Assembly (NCBI GenBank): GCA_001915385.1
Contig: MNQK01000013.1
Coordinates: forward strand, 1-63,034
Direction of reading: 5' to 3'
DNA: 63,034 nt
DNA from: Bacteroidales bacterium 52_46
GTDB taxonomy: Bacteria > Bacteroidota > Bacteroidia > Bacteroidales > Muribaculaceae
The position numbers and the translations under genes are program-made. This document shows positions 25,731 through 34,146 of this stretch, piece by piece; the first letter of the stretch is position 1; each line of letters starts with the position of its first letter. A model generated the notes under the pieces. The model had not been told where the DNA came from, ran no database searches, and saw only the letters and a list, made by a program, of their open reading frames with translations.

Positions 25731-27056
25731 TCAGAGGTTGAGTGTCAATCCGATTGACGGACAGAACGCATGCACGGAATAATCGGCTTCGAATTTACGT
25801 TCGCCGAGTATGAAATCCTTGTACGTGCAGCTGCGGTTGTCAGCACCGAGACCGGCCACGTAGAGCAATCCGAGGTCGATTGAAAGCATATCGACAGGAC
25901 GGAATGAAAAGCCTACCGACGGCTCTATTTTTGTCATACCCGGAGTCTCGGGATTGTAATGGTTCTTATCGACCGGAGTCGTATCGAGCATCAGGCCAGC
26001 ACGAAGGTCGAAACGGTTTGTGAGACTGTACTGCGCGCCGAGATGGAATGTCCATGAATCATGATAGTTCTTTGGAATATTCTGGTCGAAACGCGAAAGG
26101 TCAGGGTTAAGAAACTCGATATCAAGCTGTTTGTAGGCGCTCCATTGTGTAAACTGGACATCGAATGCAATCACAAGCGGCTTTATGGGACGATAGCTGA
26201 CGCCGGCATTATAAACAGCCGCGCAGGGCATCTTGGCAGAAAACTCGGCGCTGTTGATAAGGCCGAGAGTCGGTTCGAGCACACTTTCAATCTCCCTGGA
26301 AGCGTAGCGCACCGATGCTTCGCCCGCCTTGACGCGCATCATCATCTCCTGACGGAAGTTGGCGCCTACGGTCCATTGGTCGTTGATGTCGTACATCACG
26401 CCTACGTTGATTCCGAGACGAGGATGAGCATTGCCTTTCAGGTTGACACTCGCCGGGACTGTGCTCCCGATAGAAGGATAGCCGGGCACGACCTGCTGCA
26501 TCATGGCGTCGAAGCCCTGAGGCGAAACAAGTCCTTTGTTAAGGTCGACAGTGCCCCATGTAATCATAAGACCTGCACCGACACTGAGTTTCGGTGTTAT
26601 TTTCCATGCGATGGTAGGCTGGATGGTGAATGTCTTGAGGCTTACCGACTGATTGAGGTCGGCGCCGGGCCAGTTGTCGGTCCAGTTGATGGATGAACCG
26701 TAGGGAGTATAGAAAGCGACACCGGCCTTGAGATTGTCGTAGATGGAAAATCCGACATTGATACTCATCGGTGTAGCGGCCTTGTTGTCGGTGGTGTAGG
26801 AAGCACCGTCATTCAACGTGGCTTTAGCCGTTGCGAATATAGGCGACACACTTGCCGAGAGTTCAAAAGGCTTGTCGAGCCATCCCATACCTGCCGGATT
26901 GAAAATCTGGCTTTCGGCACCGAGATGGAGCGCAGTACCGGTATGTCCCATACCGTTCTGTTTGGCACTGAGGGTGTTGATCTGGTAACCTTCGGCTGAT
27001 ACAGCCATCGGAGACAGCGCTGCAATGAGTGCAGCAACGATTGTTTTCTTCATCAT
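25731..27056 (-). CDS. OmpP1/FadL-family outer-membrane transporter
   Basis: A 441-residue FadL-like barrel that carries hydrophobic compounds across the outer membrane. The signal peptide ends at VSAEG. The family N-terminus follows as YQINTLSAKQNGMGHTGTAL, then GAESQIFNPAGMGWLDKPFE. Strands continue to the C-terminal ACPSIGLTLNL-like end. Reading back, the first in-frame start at 27065 is TTG, so I prefer the ATG at 27056. Substrate is unknown. It is single-gene, with its own terminator. Confidence 0.88.
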   Translation of the reverse strand: MMKKTIVAALIAALSPMAVSAEGYQINTLSAKQNGMGHTGTALHLGAESQIFNPAGMGWLDKPFELSASVSPIFATAKATLNDGASYTTDNKAATPMSINVGFSIYDNLKAGVAFYTPYGSSINWTDNWPGADLNQSVSLKTFTIQPTIAWKITPKLSVGAGLMITWGTVDLNKGLVSPQGFDAMMQQVVPGYPSIGSTVPASVNLKGNAHPRLGINVGVMYDINDQWTVGANFRQEMMMRVKAGEASVRYASREIESVLEPTLGLINSAEFSAKMPCAAVYNAGVSYRPIKPLVIAFDVQFTQWSAYKQLDIEFLNPDLSRFDQNIPKNYHDSWTFHLGAQYSLTNRFDLRAGLMLDTTPVDKNHYNPETPGMTKIEPSVGFSFRPVDMLSIDLGLLYVAGLGADNRSCTYKDFILGERKFEADYSVHAFCPSIGLTLNL

Positions 27057-27192
27057 TAATTTCAATTTACTGCTCGGGTAATTTCCTGTTTAAATAGCTT
27101 GTGTTTGAAAGTCCATACATGAAAAACAGGAAAAACGAAACAAAATTTCCGACAAAGGTAACATTTTTTTTGCAATCTGCAATAAGAGGGTA

Positions 27193-27553
27193 AATGCAAA
27201 AAATCGGTTGTTAAAATTCCGACAGCGGAGAGCCGGAGGCTCGAGGGTGTGCTTAACCGGGGTTCGGGCCGCAGCTGTATCATATAGACAAGCCCGGGAC
27301 GGGCGAACTGTGGTATAAGTACTGATTGAACCACAGACCGCCCGTCCCGGGCTTATGCTCTGTTTGTATTGCATTTTGCCCCGGTCTGCGCCCGCTCCGC
27401 GTTCTCCGAGCCGGGGTTAATAACAATCCACGAGCCTCCGGCCCTCCGATTATGCTCCTGAAAAAGATTTGGGAGGTTGGGCATTTCGCGCGATGATTTT
27501 TATTCGTATTGCTTTTTAACATTTCAACCGGGTTTTGCAGCTGACCCCAATAA
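27193..27553. repeat. Family C long repeat, inverted copy
   Basis: About 361 bases, nearly the reverse complement of 13547-13877. It keeps the full central hairpin: AAGCCCGGGACGGGCGAACT and its inverse CGCCCGTCCCGGGCTTATGC. Together the two copies form an inverted pair ~13.3 kb apart. The rest of the gap to 28143 (27554-28143) is AT-rich with no convincing gene or known RNA. Confidence 0.85.
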
Positions 27554-28143
27554 GATACCACTGCGTGTCGGCTTAATGATACATAAAATGCGAAATCCGA
27601 CGACTCTCACGAGCCACCGGATCCCTAACCTATGATTCACTTTTGTTGCTTCTAATTTTATTATATCAAATCTATCGTGGATTCGGTAGATTACGATTCT
27701 CTCCGCCACCTACGGCCAAGCAAGGATATGAAAATAAAAACCAAACTTGACAAGAGTGGGTTAAGAACCTGAATTGTGTACGACCGTGGCGCAAAAGGCA
27801 TGCAGTTGCAGCCATTAAGTCTTACTTAATTTATAATGCTATGAGATTAATTCCGATAAAACAGTGATAATAAATGAATTAGATTTAAAAATGCCGATAG
27901 GCATAAGTTAGATATAGGTAATTCGGAGGTATTACAATGCAAAAATAATAAATAATCTTATATTTTCACAAAAATCAACTATTTTTTTACATATTTTTTA
28001 ATTAGGCGTTAATCTGCCGTTTTTCCGCCATTATTAAAAACTTTTTAAGGGGATATAATTGTTATAAAAGCGTATCAGAGAAAATATACTTACACATTCA
28101 GAACTTACAAAACAATTTTAACTATTAACTAAACTGAGAGATT

Positions 28144-28668
28144 ATGAAAAAATTTCTACTTGCTATGCTTGCATTAGTGGCACTTGCAGTGCCCGCCAAG
28201 GCGCAGAAGACAGAACTGACAGTTTCTTACGGAGGCTATACGCTGATGGACGCATGTGACTATCACGACGGCTGGCACGGAGTGAACAACGCATGGGGTG
28301 CGGTCAATTTCGGCATCAACTTCAAGGTTGCGCCCAAATTCTGGGTCGGTCCGTCATATACATTCTCAAGCGCGACTACAAAAGGTGGCCCCGAGCATTC
28401 ATCGGTAGCATACCACGTAATCATGCTTAACGGCCGTTACGAATACTATCGCAACAGCCTGCTCAAGCTCTACGGGCACCTCGGTATCGGCGCCGACATA
28501 TCGCACATGATGCCAAAACACGACGACTCGTACAACAAGGGATATTTCGCCATGCAGATCACTCCGCTCGGCGTTGACGTCGACCTGTCGCGCGACTTCG
28601 CACTGTTCGGTGAAGTCGGGTTCGGAGCCCAGGGCCTGATACAGGTCGGATTCAAGCTCAAATTATAA
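28144..28668 (+). CDS. Small outer-membrane beta-barrel protein
   Basis: 174 residues. The signal peptide is MKKFLLAMLALVALAVPAKA. Alternating strand segments follow (TELTVSYGGYTLMDAC, GAVNFGINFKVAPKFWVGP, VIMLNGRYEYYRNSL, LYGHLGIGADISHM, FALFGEVGFGAQGLIQVGFK), consistent with an eight-stranded OmpA/OmpW-like barrel. No specific function. A MITE-like element begins at the very next base after its stop codon. Confidence 0.7.
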   Translation: MKKFLLAMLALVALAVPAKAQKTELTVSYGGYTLMDACDYHDGWHGVNNAWGAVNFGINFKVAPKFWVGPSYTFSSATTKGGPEHSSVAYHVIMLNGRYEYYRNSLLKLYGHLGIGADISHMMPKHDDSYNKGYFAMQITPLGVDVDLSRDFALFGEVGFGAQGLIQVGFKLKL

Positions 28669-28946
28669 GAGGGTGTCTCATAACAAAAGTTAAACACTGA
28701 GTGATGTATCTTTTAGATAAATTTTTGTTTTTGAGGAGGGAGCATAGCGAGCTATGTGACCGAAATATTAAAAACATATAAATTTATAATATGACATAAG
28801 ATATAAAATCACCTTTTCTATCGAAAATTTTGAGCGTCTTTGACGCTTCGTCTCAGTCACATAGCTCGCTATGCTCCTTCGGCTCAACGCCAAATACATC
28901 TCAAAATTTTCGACTCAGTGTTTAACTTTTGTTATGAGACACCCTC
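28669..28946. mobile_element. MITE-like element with 34-bp perfect terminal inverted repeats
   Basis: The left end GAGGGTGTCTCATAACAAAA continues to AAACACTGAGT (28669-28702) and is exactly inverted at 28913-28946. TAA flanks both sides (28666-28668 and 28947-28949), a plausible 3-bp target duplication. Inside, a perfect 22-bp inverted pair (28739-28760 and 28856-28877; AGCATAGCGAGCTATGTGAC) and a 14-bp pair (28821-28834 and 28900-28913) are nested. It encodes no transposase, so it would move only in trans. The stretch 28947-29148 holds the btuF promoter only. Confidence 0.75.
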
Positions 28947-29044
28947 TAAAGCAAGTATACGGCACAACAGCTTTATTTACATATCTGTCGGGACGGAAAT
29001 GCGGCGACGTATTTCCGTCCTTTGTTTTTGCTTGTCAAATACAC

Positions 29045-29074
29045 ATTGTATCCGGCGGATTTTTCGTATCTTTG
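29045..29074 (+). promoter_or_regulatory. Promoter of btuFCD
   Basis: ATTG (29045-29048) and TATCTTTG (29067-29074) match the -33/-7 pattern with an 18-base spacer. No cobalamin aptamer lies between this and the btuF start. Confidence 0.55.
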
Positions 29075-29148
29075 CGGCATATACATTATAATATAAATAT
29101 ATAATATAGCTCTACCCTATCTATTGCCGGGCATCCGGCTACGGATTT

Positions 29149-30258
29149 ATGAATATAAATAAGACATCAGCAACTTTCTTGTGCGCGGTAATGCTTGTTA
29201 CCGCAATGTGCGTGGCTGCCGTGGGATGCGGCGGCAAAAACGACACGACCGCCATATATGACACCACGGTCTACACCCCGGAATATGCCAAAGGATTCAC
29301 CATCGTATGCGACAACGACTCGGTACCGGCCGTAATGATAAACAATCCATGGCAGGGAGCCGACAGTGTCAGTATGTGTTACCGCGTTGAAAAGCCGGCA
29401 GAAAGGATTGTAGCGATGTCGTCGACCTTTGTGGCAATGCTCGAAAGCCTCGGCGCCGTCGACAGGATAGTCGGAGTGTCGGGTCTCGGATACATATCGA
29501 GCGAAGCCCTTCGCAGCCGCGGCGACAAAGTAGCCGACGTGGGCTACGACACCAATGTGGATTATGAGAAATTGGTGATGCTTGACCCCGACATCGTGCT
29601 GCTCTACGGAGTGAACGGTCCCAGCCCGATAGAAAATAAACTCAGGGAACTTGCCATACCGTATATCTACATAGGCGATTATCTCGAGGAGTCGCCGTTG
29701 GGCAAAACGGAGTGGGTGGTCGCAATAGGTGAAATCATAGGAAAGCGGAAGGAGAGCGAAGATATTTTCACCGGAATAGCCGAACGGTACAATACACGCA
29801 AAGAGCGTTACAGCAAAAGCACAGTCCGGCCTAAGGTGATGATTAACGCGCCCTACAACGACAGCTGGTGGATGCCGTCGACAAGCAACTACATGGCTCA
29901 GCTCATTGCCGATGCCGGTGGCGACTATATATATAAGGAAAATACGGGCAACGCATCGAAGGCCATCGACATCGAGGAAGCCTACATGCTGATGAGCGAC
30001 GCCGACGTGTGGATAAATCCGGGACAGGCTTTCACTAAAGCCGAGGTGGCGGCAATGGCGCCGCGGCTGACCGACACACGCGTATTCACCGGCGGCGAAG
30101 TCTACAACAACAACCGCCGCAGCTCTCCTGCCGGAGGAAACGATTTCTACGAGTCGGGGGTGATGCATCCCGACGTGATACTCGATGATTTAAACCGCGT
30201 GTTCCACCCCGAAAGGTCAGACAGCTATCAGCCCGTATATTACCGCAGACTGCAATGA
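29149..30258 (+). CDS. btuF: BtuF-like cobalamin-binding lipoprotein of an ABC importer
   Basis: A periplasmic substrate-binding lipoprotein (369 residues, lipobox AVGC with C27) of the iron/B12 class. Two lobes: the first begins ERIVAMSSTFVAMLESLGAV (~83-102) and has VDYEKLVMLDPDIVLLYG. A linker helix follows, and the second lobe contains RPKVMINAPYNDSWWMPS and MAQLIADAGGDYIY. It hands substrate to BtuCD, whose genes follow with ATGA overlaps. The family also covers haem and siderophore carriers. Assignment to cobalamin rests on the nearby btuGB genes and resemblance to Bacteroides BtuF. Confidence 0.8.
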   Translation: MNINKTSATFLCAVMLVTAMCVAAVGCGGKNDTTAIYDTTVYTPEYAKGFTIVCDNDSVPAVMINNPWQGADSVSMCYRVEKPAERIVAMSSTFVAMLESLGAVDRIVGVSGLGYISSEALRSRGDKVADVGYDTNVDYEKLVMLDPDIVLLYGVNGPSPIENKLRELAIPYIYIGDYLEESPLGKTEWVVAIGEIIGKRKESEDIFTGIAERYNTRKERYSKSTVRPKVMINAPYNDSWWMPSTSNYMAQLIADAGGDYIYKENTGNASKAIDIEEAYMLMSDADVWINPGQAFTKAEVAAMAPRLTDTRVFTGGEVYNNNRRSSPAGGNDFYESGVMHPDVILDDLNRVFHPERSDSYQPVYYRRLQ

Positions 30259-31259
30259 GAAGCCGCACTACCATAATTTTTGTCGTCCTGGCGGCGCTGA
30301 CAGCATTGCTGCTGCTCGTCGACATCGGCGCCGGCTCGGTGAAACTGAGCATAGGCGAGGTCGCTGACGCCCTGCTTGGACGCGGCGACAATCCCGCTAC
30401 GACCAAAATCGTAGTCGACATAAGGCTCACAAAGGGCATCGTGGCAATCATTGCGGGCATAGCCCTGTCGGTGAGCGGCCTGCAGATGCAGACACTGTTC
30501 CGCAATCCCCTCGCGGGGCCATACGTGCTCGGTGTCAGTTCGGGAGCGTCACTGGCCGTAGCGCTGTTCATACTTGGCGCGCCGCTTACGGGCGGCCTGT
30601 CGGCAACGGCGGCATCGCTGGGTATGACCGGCGCGGCACTTGTAGGGTCGGCGGTCGTGCTCGCACTCATCGCCGTGGCCGGACGCCGCTTAAAGGATAT
30701 AATGGTGGTGCTGATACTCGGCATGATGGTATCGTCGGCCATAAGCGCCATAGTGCAGATATTGCAGTATATGAGTTCCGACGAGGCGCTGAAATCGTTC
30801 GTGATATGGACGATGGGGTCATTGGGCAACGTGACATCGGACCAGTTGCCCATACTCGCCGTGACAGTCGCCGTGGGACTGATTCTCGCCGTGGCAACTA
30901 CCAAATCGCTCAACCTGCTGCTGCTCGGCGAGGAATACGCCGTGACTATGGGGTATGACAACCGCCGCGGACGCACGATGGTACTCATATCGACGGCGCT
31001 CCTTGCAGGAAGTGTGACGGCTTTCTGCGGCCCGATAGGATTTGTCGGACTCGCGCTGCCCCACGTGGCGAGAGTGGCATTCGGCACTGCCGACCACCGC
31101 GTGCTGATACCGGGTGCGGCTCTTACGGGTGCGGCGGTGATGCTCGGATGCGACATCGTGTCAAAACTTTTCGTAATCCCTGTCAATGCCGTCACTGCGC
31201 TTGTCGGCATACCGATAGTGATATGGATTGTATTCAGGAACAGACAGATTGCGGTATGA
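30255..31259 (+). CDS. btuC: BtuC-like ABC permease (FecCD family)
   Basis: A 334-residue inner-membrane permease with about ten TM helices. FecCD signatures: DIRLTKGIVAIIAGIALSVSG, LQMQTLFRNPLAGPYVLGVS, SGASLAVALF, and near the end CGPIGFVGLALPHVAR (ATPase-contact region). Its start overlaps the btuF stop (ATGA), and the btuD start overlaps its stop in the same way, so the three are translated together. Substrate assignment follows btuF. Confidence 0.88.
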   Translation: MRSRTTIIFVVLAALTALLLLVDIGAGSVKLSIGEVADALLGRGDNPATTKIVVDIRLTKGIVAIIAGIALSVSGLQMQTLFRNPLAGPYVLGVSSGASLAVALFILGAPLTGGLSATAASLGMTGAALVGSAVVLALIAVAGRRLKDIMVVLILGMMVSSAISAIVQILQYMSSDEALKSFVIWTMGSLGNVTSDQLPILAVTVAVGLILAVATTKSLNLLLLGEEYAVTMGYDNRRGRTMVLISTALLAGSVTAFCGPIGFVGLALPHVARVAFGTADHRVLIPGAALTGAAVMLGCDIVSKLFVIPVNAVTALVGIPIVIWIVFRNRQIAV

Positions 31260-31972
31260 TAGAATTAAGGAACTTAAGCATAGGATACGGCAACCGAGAA
31301 CTTGTCAGTGACGCTGGCGCAATCTTCGCCCCGGCCTCGCTTACCGCTCTTGCGGGTCGCAACGGCTCGGGGAAGTCGACATTGCTGCGCGCTATCGCCG
31401 GACTTGGCAAAATATCCGCCGGAGAAATTATCATCGACGGGAAGACTCGCTTTGCATCGGCAGCTGACAGGGCAAGGTCAATCGCATTTGTCAACACCCA
31501 ACGTGTCAGGATTGCCAATATGAAGTGCCGCGACCTTGTAGGACTGGGCCGTGCCCCCTATACCGACTGGGCCGGACGTCTTGGACGCCGCGACAGGGAG
31601 ATTGTGGAAGCAGCCCTCGACACCGTAGGCATGAGCGCATACGCCGACCGCACTCTCGACACTATGAGCGACGGCGAGTGCCAGCGCATCATGATTGCAC
31701 GCGCCATCGCACAGGATACGCCAAACATACTTCTTGACGAACCGACCTCATTTCTCGACCTGCCCAACCGCTACCAGCTGATGGAACTGCTCGGCACGCT
31801 CGCCCACGACCGGGGAAAAACAATATTGCTATCGACCCACGAGCTCGACATAGCCCTCTCGACAGCCGACACCATAGCCCTTATCGACACCCCGCGCCTG
31901 ATGATGCTCCCTACCGCCGACCCCGCCACACGCACAAAAGTTGCCGCCGCCTTCGGCCTCCCCGGACTCTAA
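31256..31972 (+). CDS. btuD: BtuD-like ABC ATPase
   Basis: A 238-residue ATPase. Walker A is GRNGSGKST, the Q-loop region lies near VNTQRVRIANMKCRDLV, and the signature is MSDGECQRIMIARAIA (a variant of LSGGQ common in this family). Walker B is ILLDEPTSFLD and the H-loop is LLSTHELDIAL. A longer frame opens at 31148, but ATG 31256 overlaps the btuC stop and starts right at the conserved MIELRNLSIGYG, so it is chosen. It powers cobalamin import. Confidence 0.88.
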   Translation: MIELRNLSIGYGNRELVSDAGAIFAPASLTALAGRNGSGKSTLLRAIAGLGKISAGEIIIDGKTRFASAADRARSIAFVNTQRVRIANMKCRDLVGLGRAPYTDWAGRLGRRDREIVEAALDTVGMSAYADRTLDTMSDGECQRIMIARAIAQDTPNILLDEPTSFLDLPNRYQLMELLGTLAHDRGKTILLSTHELDIALSTADTIALIDTPRLMMLPTADPATRTKVAAAFGLPGL

Positions 31973-32027
31973 AAAACTATTCGTAGTAAAAAGTCGCAAC
32001 AAATTGCATGGACGCGATGCACTGCTA

Positions 32028-32303
32028 TTAACTTAAGGGATAACCGCATGGGTCTACTATTAACCGGGGTCGAAGGGACACGTAGTGACCCGTAGGCCCC
32101 GGTAGAGGGCATCTGGCAAGAATAAGCCCGGGACGGGCGTTTTGTGGTTATAAACGTGATGACTACCACAAAACGCCCGTCCCGGGCTTAGGAGATGATT
32201 ACTCATGATTACCCCGGCCTGCGCCCGCTCCGCGGTCTTCGGCCGAGGTTAATAGTAGACCCCCAAGCCTCCGGCTTTCCGATGCGGTTATCCCTTAAGT
32301 TAA
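32028..32303. repeat. Family C palindromic element with TTAACTTAAGGGATAACCGCAT ends
   Basis: The ends are TTAACTTAAGGGATAACCGC and its inverse (32282-32303). Next inward, GGTCTACTATTAACC (32051-32065) is matched by GGTTAATAGTAGACC, with an extra 18-base CCGGAGGCTT segment on the right only. The centre has AAGCCCGGGACGGGCGTTTT and its inverse. Still further out, ACGCGATGCA (32012-32021) and TGCATCGCGT (32310-32319) also pair. The open frames inside are mirror images and not genes. This fills the btuD-kinase gap. Confidence 0.85.
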
Positions 32304-33323
32304 CCGCATTGCATCGCGTACCAACCAGTTCGGTGGTATTTTATATAGTTTTTGAAGTCCCTCAAATACAAATTTGGACTCTTTCCTCCTCTTTATTTTG
32401 CGCCAGAGGGAGCGGAAGGGAGTGACGAGCGGACGGAACGGCTGCTTGTCGCCGGGGATGAAGATATTCAGGCCGTGATGATGGCATTTGATGTCCATTA
32501 TGTCGTCGAGTATCATAGGCTCGCCGTCGATATGTGCGGGACCCTCGTTCGTACGATAAATCACGGCAGCCGGCGCACGCAGCGAGTGGATAAGCGTATT
32601 GGAGTCGATATAGCCGGTAAAAAGGTCCATGCCGACCATGGCAGTATCTATCGGCGAACCCTGATGGATTATGATGATGTCGAGCAAGCCGTCGGTTATC
32701 GAGGCTTTCGGCGCTATGTAGGCGTTGTTGCCGTACTGCGAGGCGTTGCAGCATGCCACGACAAATGCGCGTTCGGTAAGGATTTTACCGTTGGCCGAGA
32801 TAGTGTATGTGTCGGGCTTGTAGTGGATATACTGCGTGAGGGCGCTTTTCAGATAGGTAAACATGCCCCGTCGGCTCTGCTTGGCAAAACTGTGGGAGAC
32901 TGCCGCATCAAATCCGACTCCGAACGTACAGAAAAACGGATGGCTGTTGACAGTGCCGTAGTCGCATTTCGCCACAATGCCGCGGGCCACGACATCGAGG
33001 GCGGCGTCGACATTGACCGGAATGCCTATATGTCTGGCGAGCCCGTTGCCCGAGCCGGCCGGAATGATGCCGAACGTGACCGGCGAGCCGCAAAGAGCCT
33101 GTGCCGTTTCATTTACGGTGCCGTCGCCACCGGCAGCGAGCACCACATCATACCCCTTGGCGACAGCTTCCGAAGCAAGACGCGTGGCATCGCCGCGGCA
33201 TGTCGTGAAGCGTACATCAAGATTGTATCCCGCTTCCGACATCGCCTTTTCAACTTTGGCATCGAGGCCGGTCTTCTTGGCGGTACCCGAAATGGGATTT
33301 ATAATAAGCATTGCGTCAGCCAT
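32295..33323 (-). CDS. Diacylglycerol/lipid kinase family protein (YegS/DagK-like)
   Basis: A 342-residue lipid kinase with a DAGK catalytic domain. The N-terminus is MLIINPISGTAKKTG, the nucleotide loop is VVLAAGGDGTVNETAQAL, and GIIPAGSGNGLARHIGIP follows. A C-terminal beta domain has APKASITDGLLDIIII and a GPAHIDGEP segment. The family phosphorylates diacylglycerol or related lipids at the membrane; the substrate is unknown. The first in-frame start (33329) is GTG; ATG at 33323 looks better. It is single, divergent from the type IX operon. Confidence 0.88.
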   Translation of the reverse strand: MADAMLIINPISGTAKKTGLDAKVEKAMSEAGYNLDVRFTTCRGDATRLASEAVAKGYDVVLAAGGDGTVNETAQALCGSPVTFGIIPAGSGNGLARHIGIPVNVDAALDVVARGIVAKCDYGTVNSHPFFCTFGVGFDAAVSHSFAKQSRRGMFTYLKSALTQYIHYKPDTYTISANGKILTERAFVVACCNASQYGNNAYIAPKASITDGLLDIIIIHQGSPIDTAMVGMDLFTGYIDSNTLIHSLRAPAAVIYRTNEGPAHIDGEPMILDDIMDIKCHHHGLNIFIPGDKQPFRPLVTPFRSLWRKIKRRKESKFVFEGLQKLYKIPPNWLVRDAMRLT

Positions 33324-33411
33324 AGTCACATCATATAGGTTTCCAATTCACAAAAATAAGGAAAATATCATAAAAAAACAATAAATGGGAAAACAATGCG
33401 TTTATTAGGAT

Positions 33412-34146
33412 ATGAAACGCGTTAATCACATATTGCTGGCAGTGGCGGGAGTGATAGCACTCGTCATGCCGGCATGGCAACAGGCCGGAGCACAGCAGCT
33501 CAACGACAAGTTGCTCAACCGACCGTATGCCGACCTGCGCCGGTGGCATCTCGGCTTCTCGGTGGGAGTGCACACACAGGATCTGCGGTTTACTCACAAC
33601 GGATTCATCACTCCCGAGGGTGAGTCATGGTTCATGGAGCAGCCTTCGTTCCAGCCCGGATTCAATGTCAACGGGCTCTTTGACCTGCGTCTCAACGACT
33701 ATTTCAACGTGCGTTTCACCCCCGGTCTTTATTTCGGCAACCGTGATTTGCGGTTCAGGGAGACAAATACGGGCGAAGAGCTGAAACAAAGCCTCAAATC
33801 GTCGTACCTTGTATTTCCAGTCGATTTGAAATTTTCGGCAATGCGTTACCGCAACCTGCGGCCGTATGTCACGGCAGGCATCATGCCCGCAGTCGACCTG
33901 ACGCGCAAGAGCGGGGAGTATATAAAACTGAAAAGCAGCGACTTTTACCTCACTTGCGGCTTCGGTTGCGACCTTTATCTCCCCTACTTCAAACTTATTC
34001 CCGAGGTGAAATTCTGCTTCGGACTCGTCGACGTGGTCGACCACAAGCGTACCGACCTTACCGATGACCCGGCGAAACAGAAATTCACGCAATCGCTCAA
34101 AAAGGCGGTATCCTCGATGGTGGTATTCAGTTTTTATTTCGAATGA
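33412..34146 (+). CDS. porT: PorT-like type IX secretion barrel protein
   Basis: 244 residues with a signal peptide ending around QAGAQQ. The PorT-family pattern shows in RWHLGFSVGVHTQDLRFTHN, FNVNGLFDLRLNDYFNVRFT and PYFKLIPEVKFCFGLVD, with an aromatic C-terminal strand (VVFSFYFE). PorT is an outer-membrane protein needed for type IX secretion in Porphyromonas and Flavobacterium (SprT). Its stop overlaps the porP start (ATGA), placing it at the head of the operon. Confidence 0.85.
   Translation: MKRVNHILLAVAGVIALVMPAWQQAGAQQLNDKLLNRPYADLRRWHLGFSVGVHTQDLRFTHNGFITPEGESWFMEQPSFQPGFNVNGLFDLRLNDYFNVRFTPGLYFGNRDLRFRETNTGEELKQSLKSSYLVFPVDLKFSAMRYRNLRPYVTAGIMPAVDLTRKSGEYIKLKSSDFYLTCGFGCDLYLPYFKLIPEVKFCFGLVDVVDHKRTDLTDDPAKQKFTQSLKKAVSSMVVFSFYFE

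Noticed and set aside
27554..28143. A gene or RNA in the 590-base gap upstream of the small barrel gene
   Set aside because: Frames are short, AT-rich and without motifs, and no hairpin beyond chance was seen.
28947..29148. A second cobalamin riboswitch before btuF
   Set aside because: None of the core segments present at 17.64-17.69 kb occurs here, only a promoter and a short AT-rich leader.
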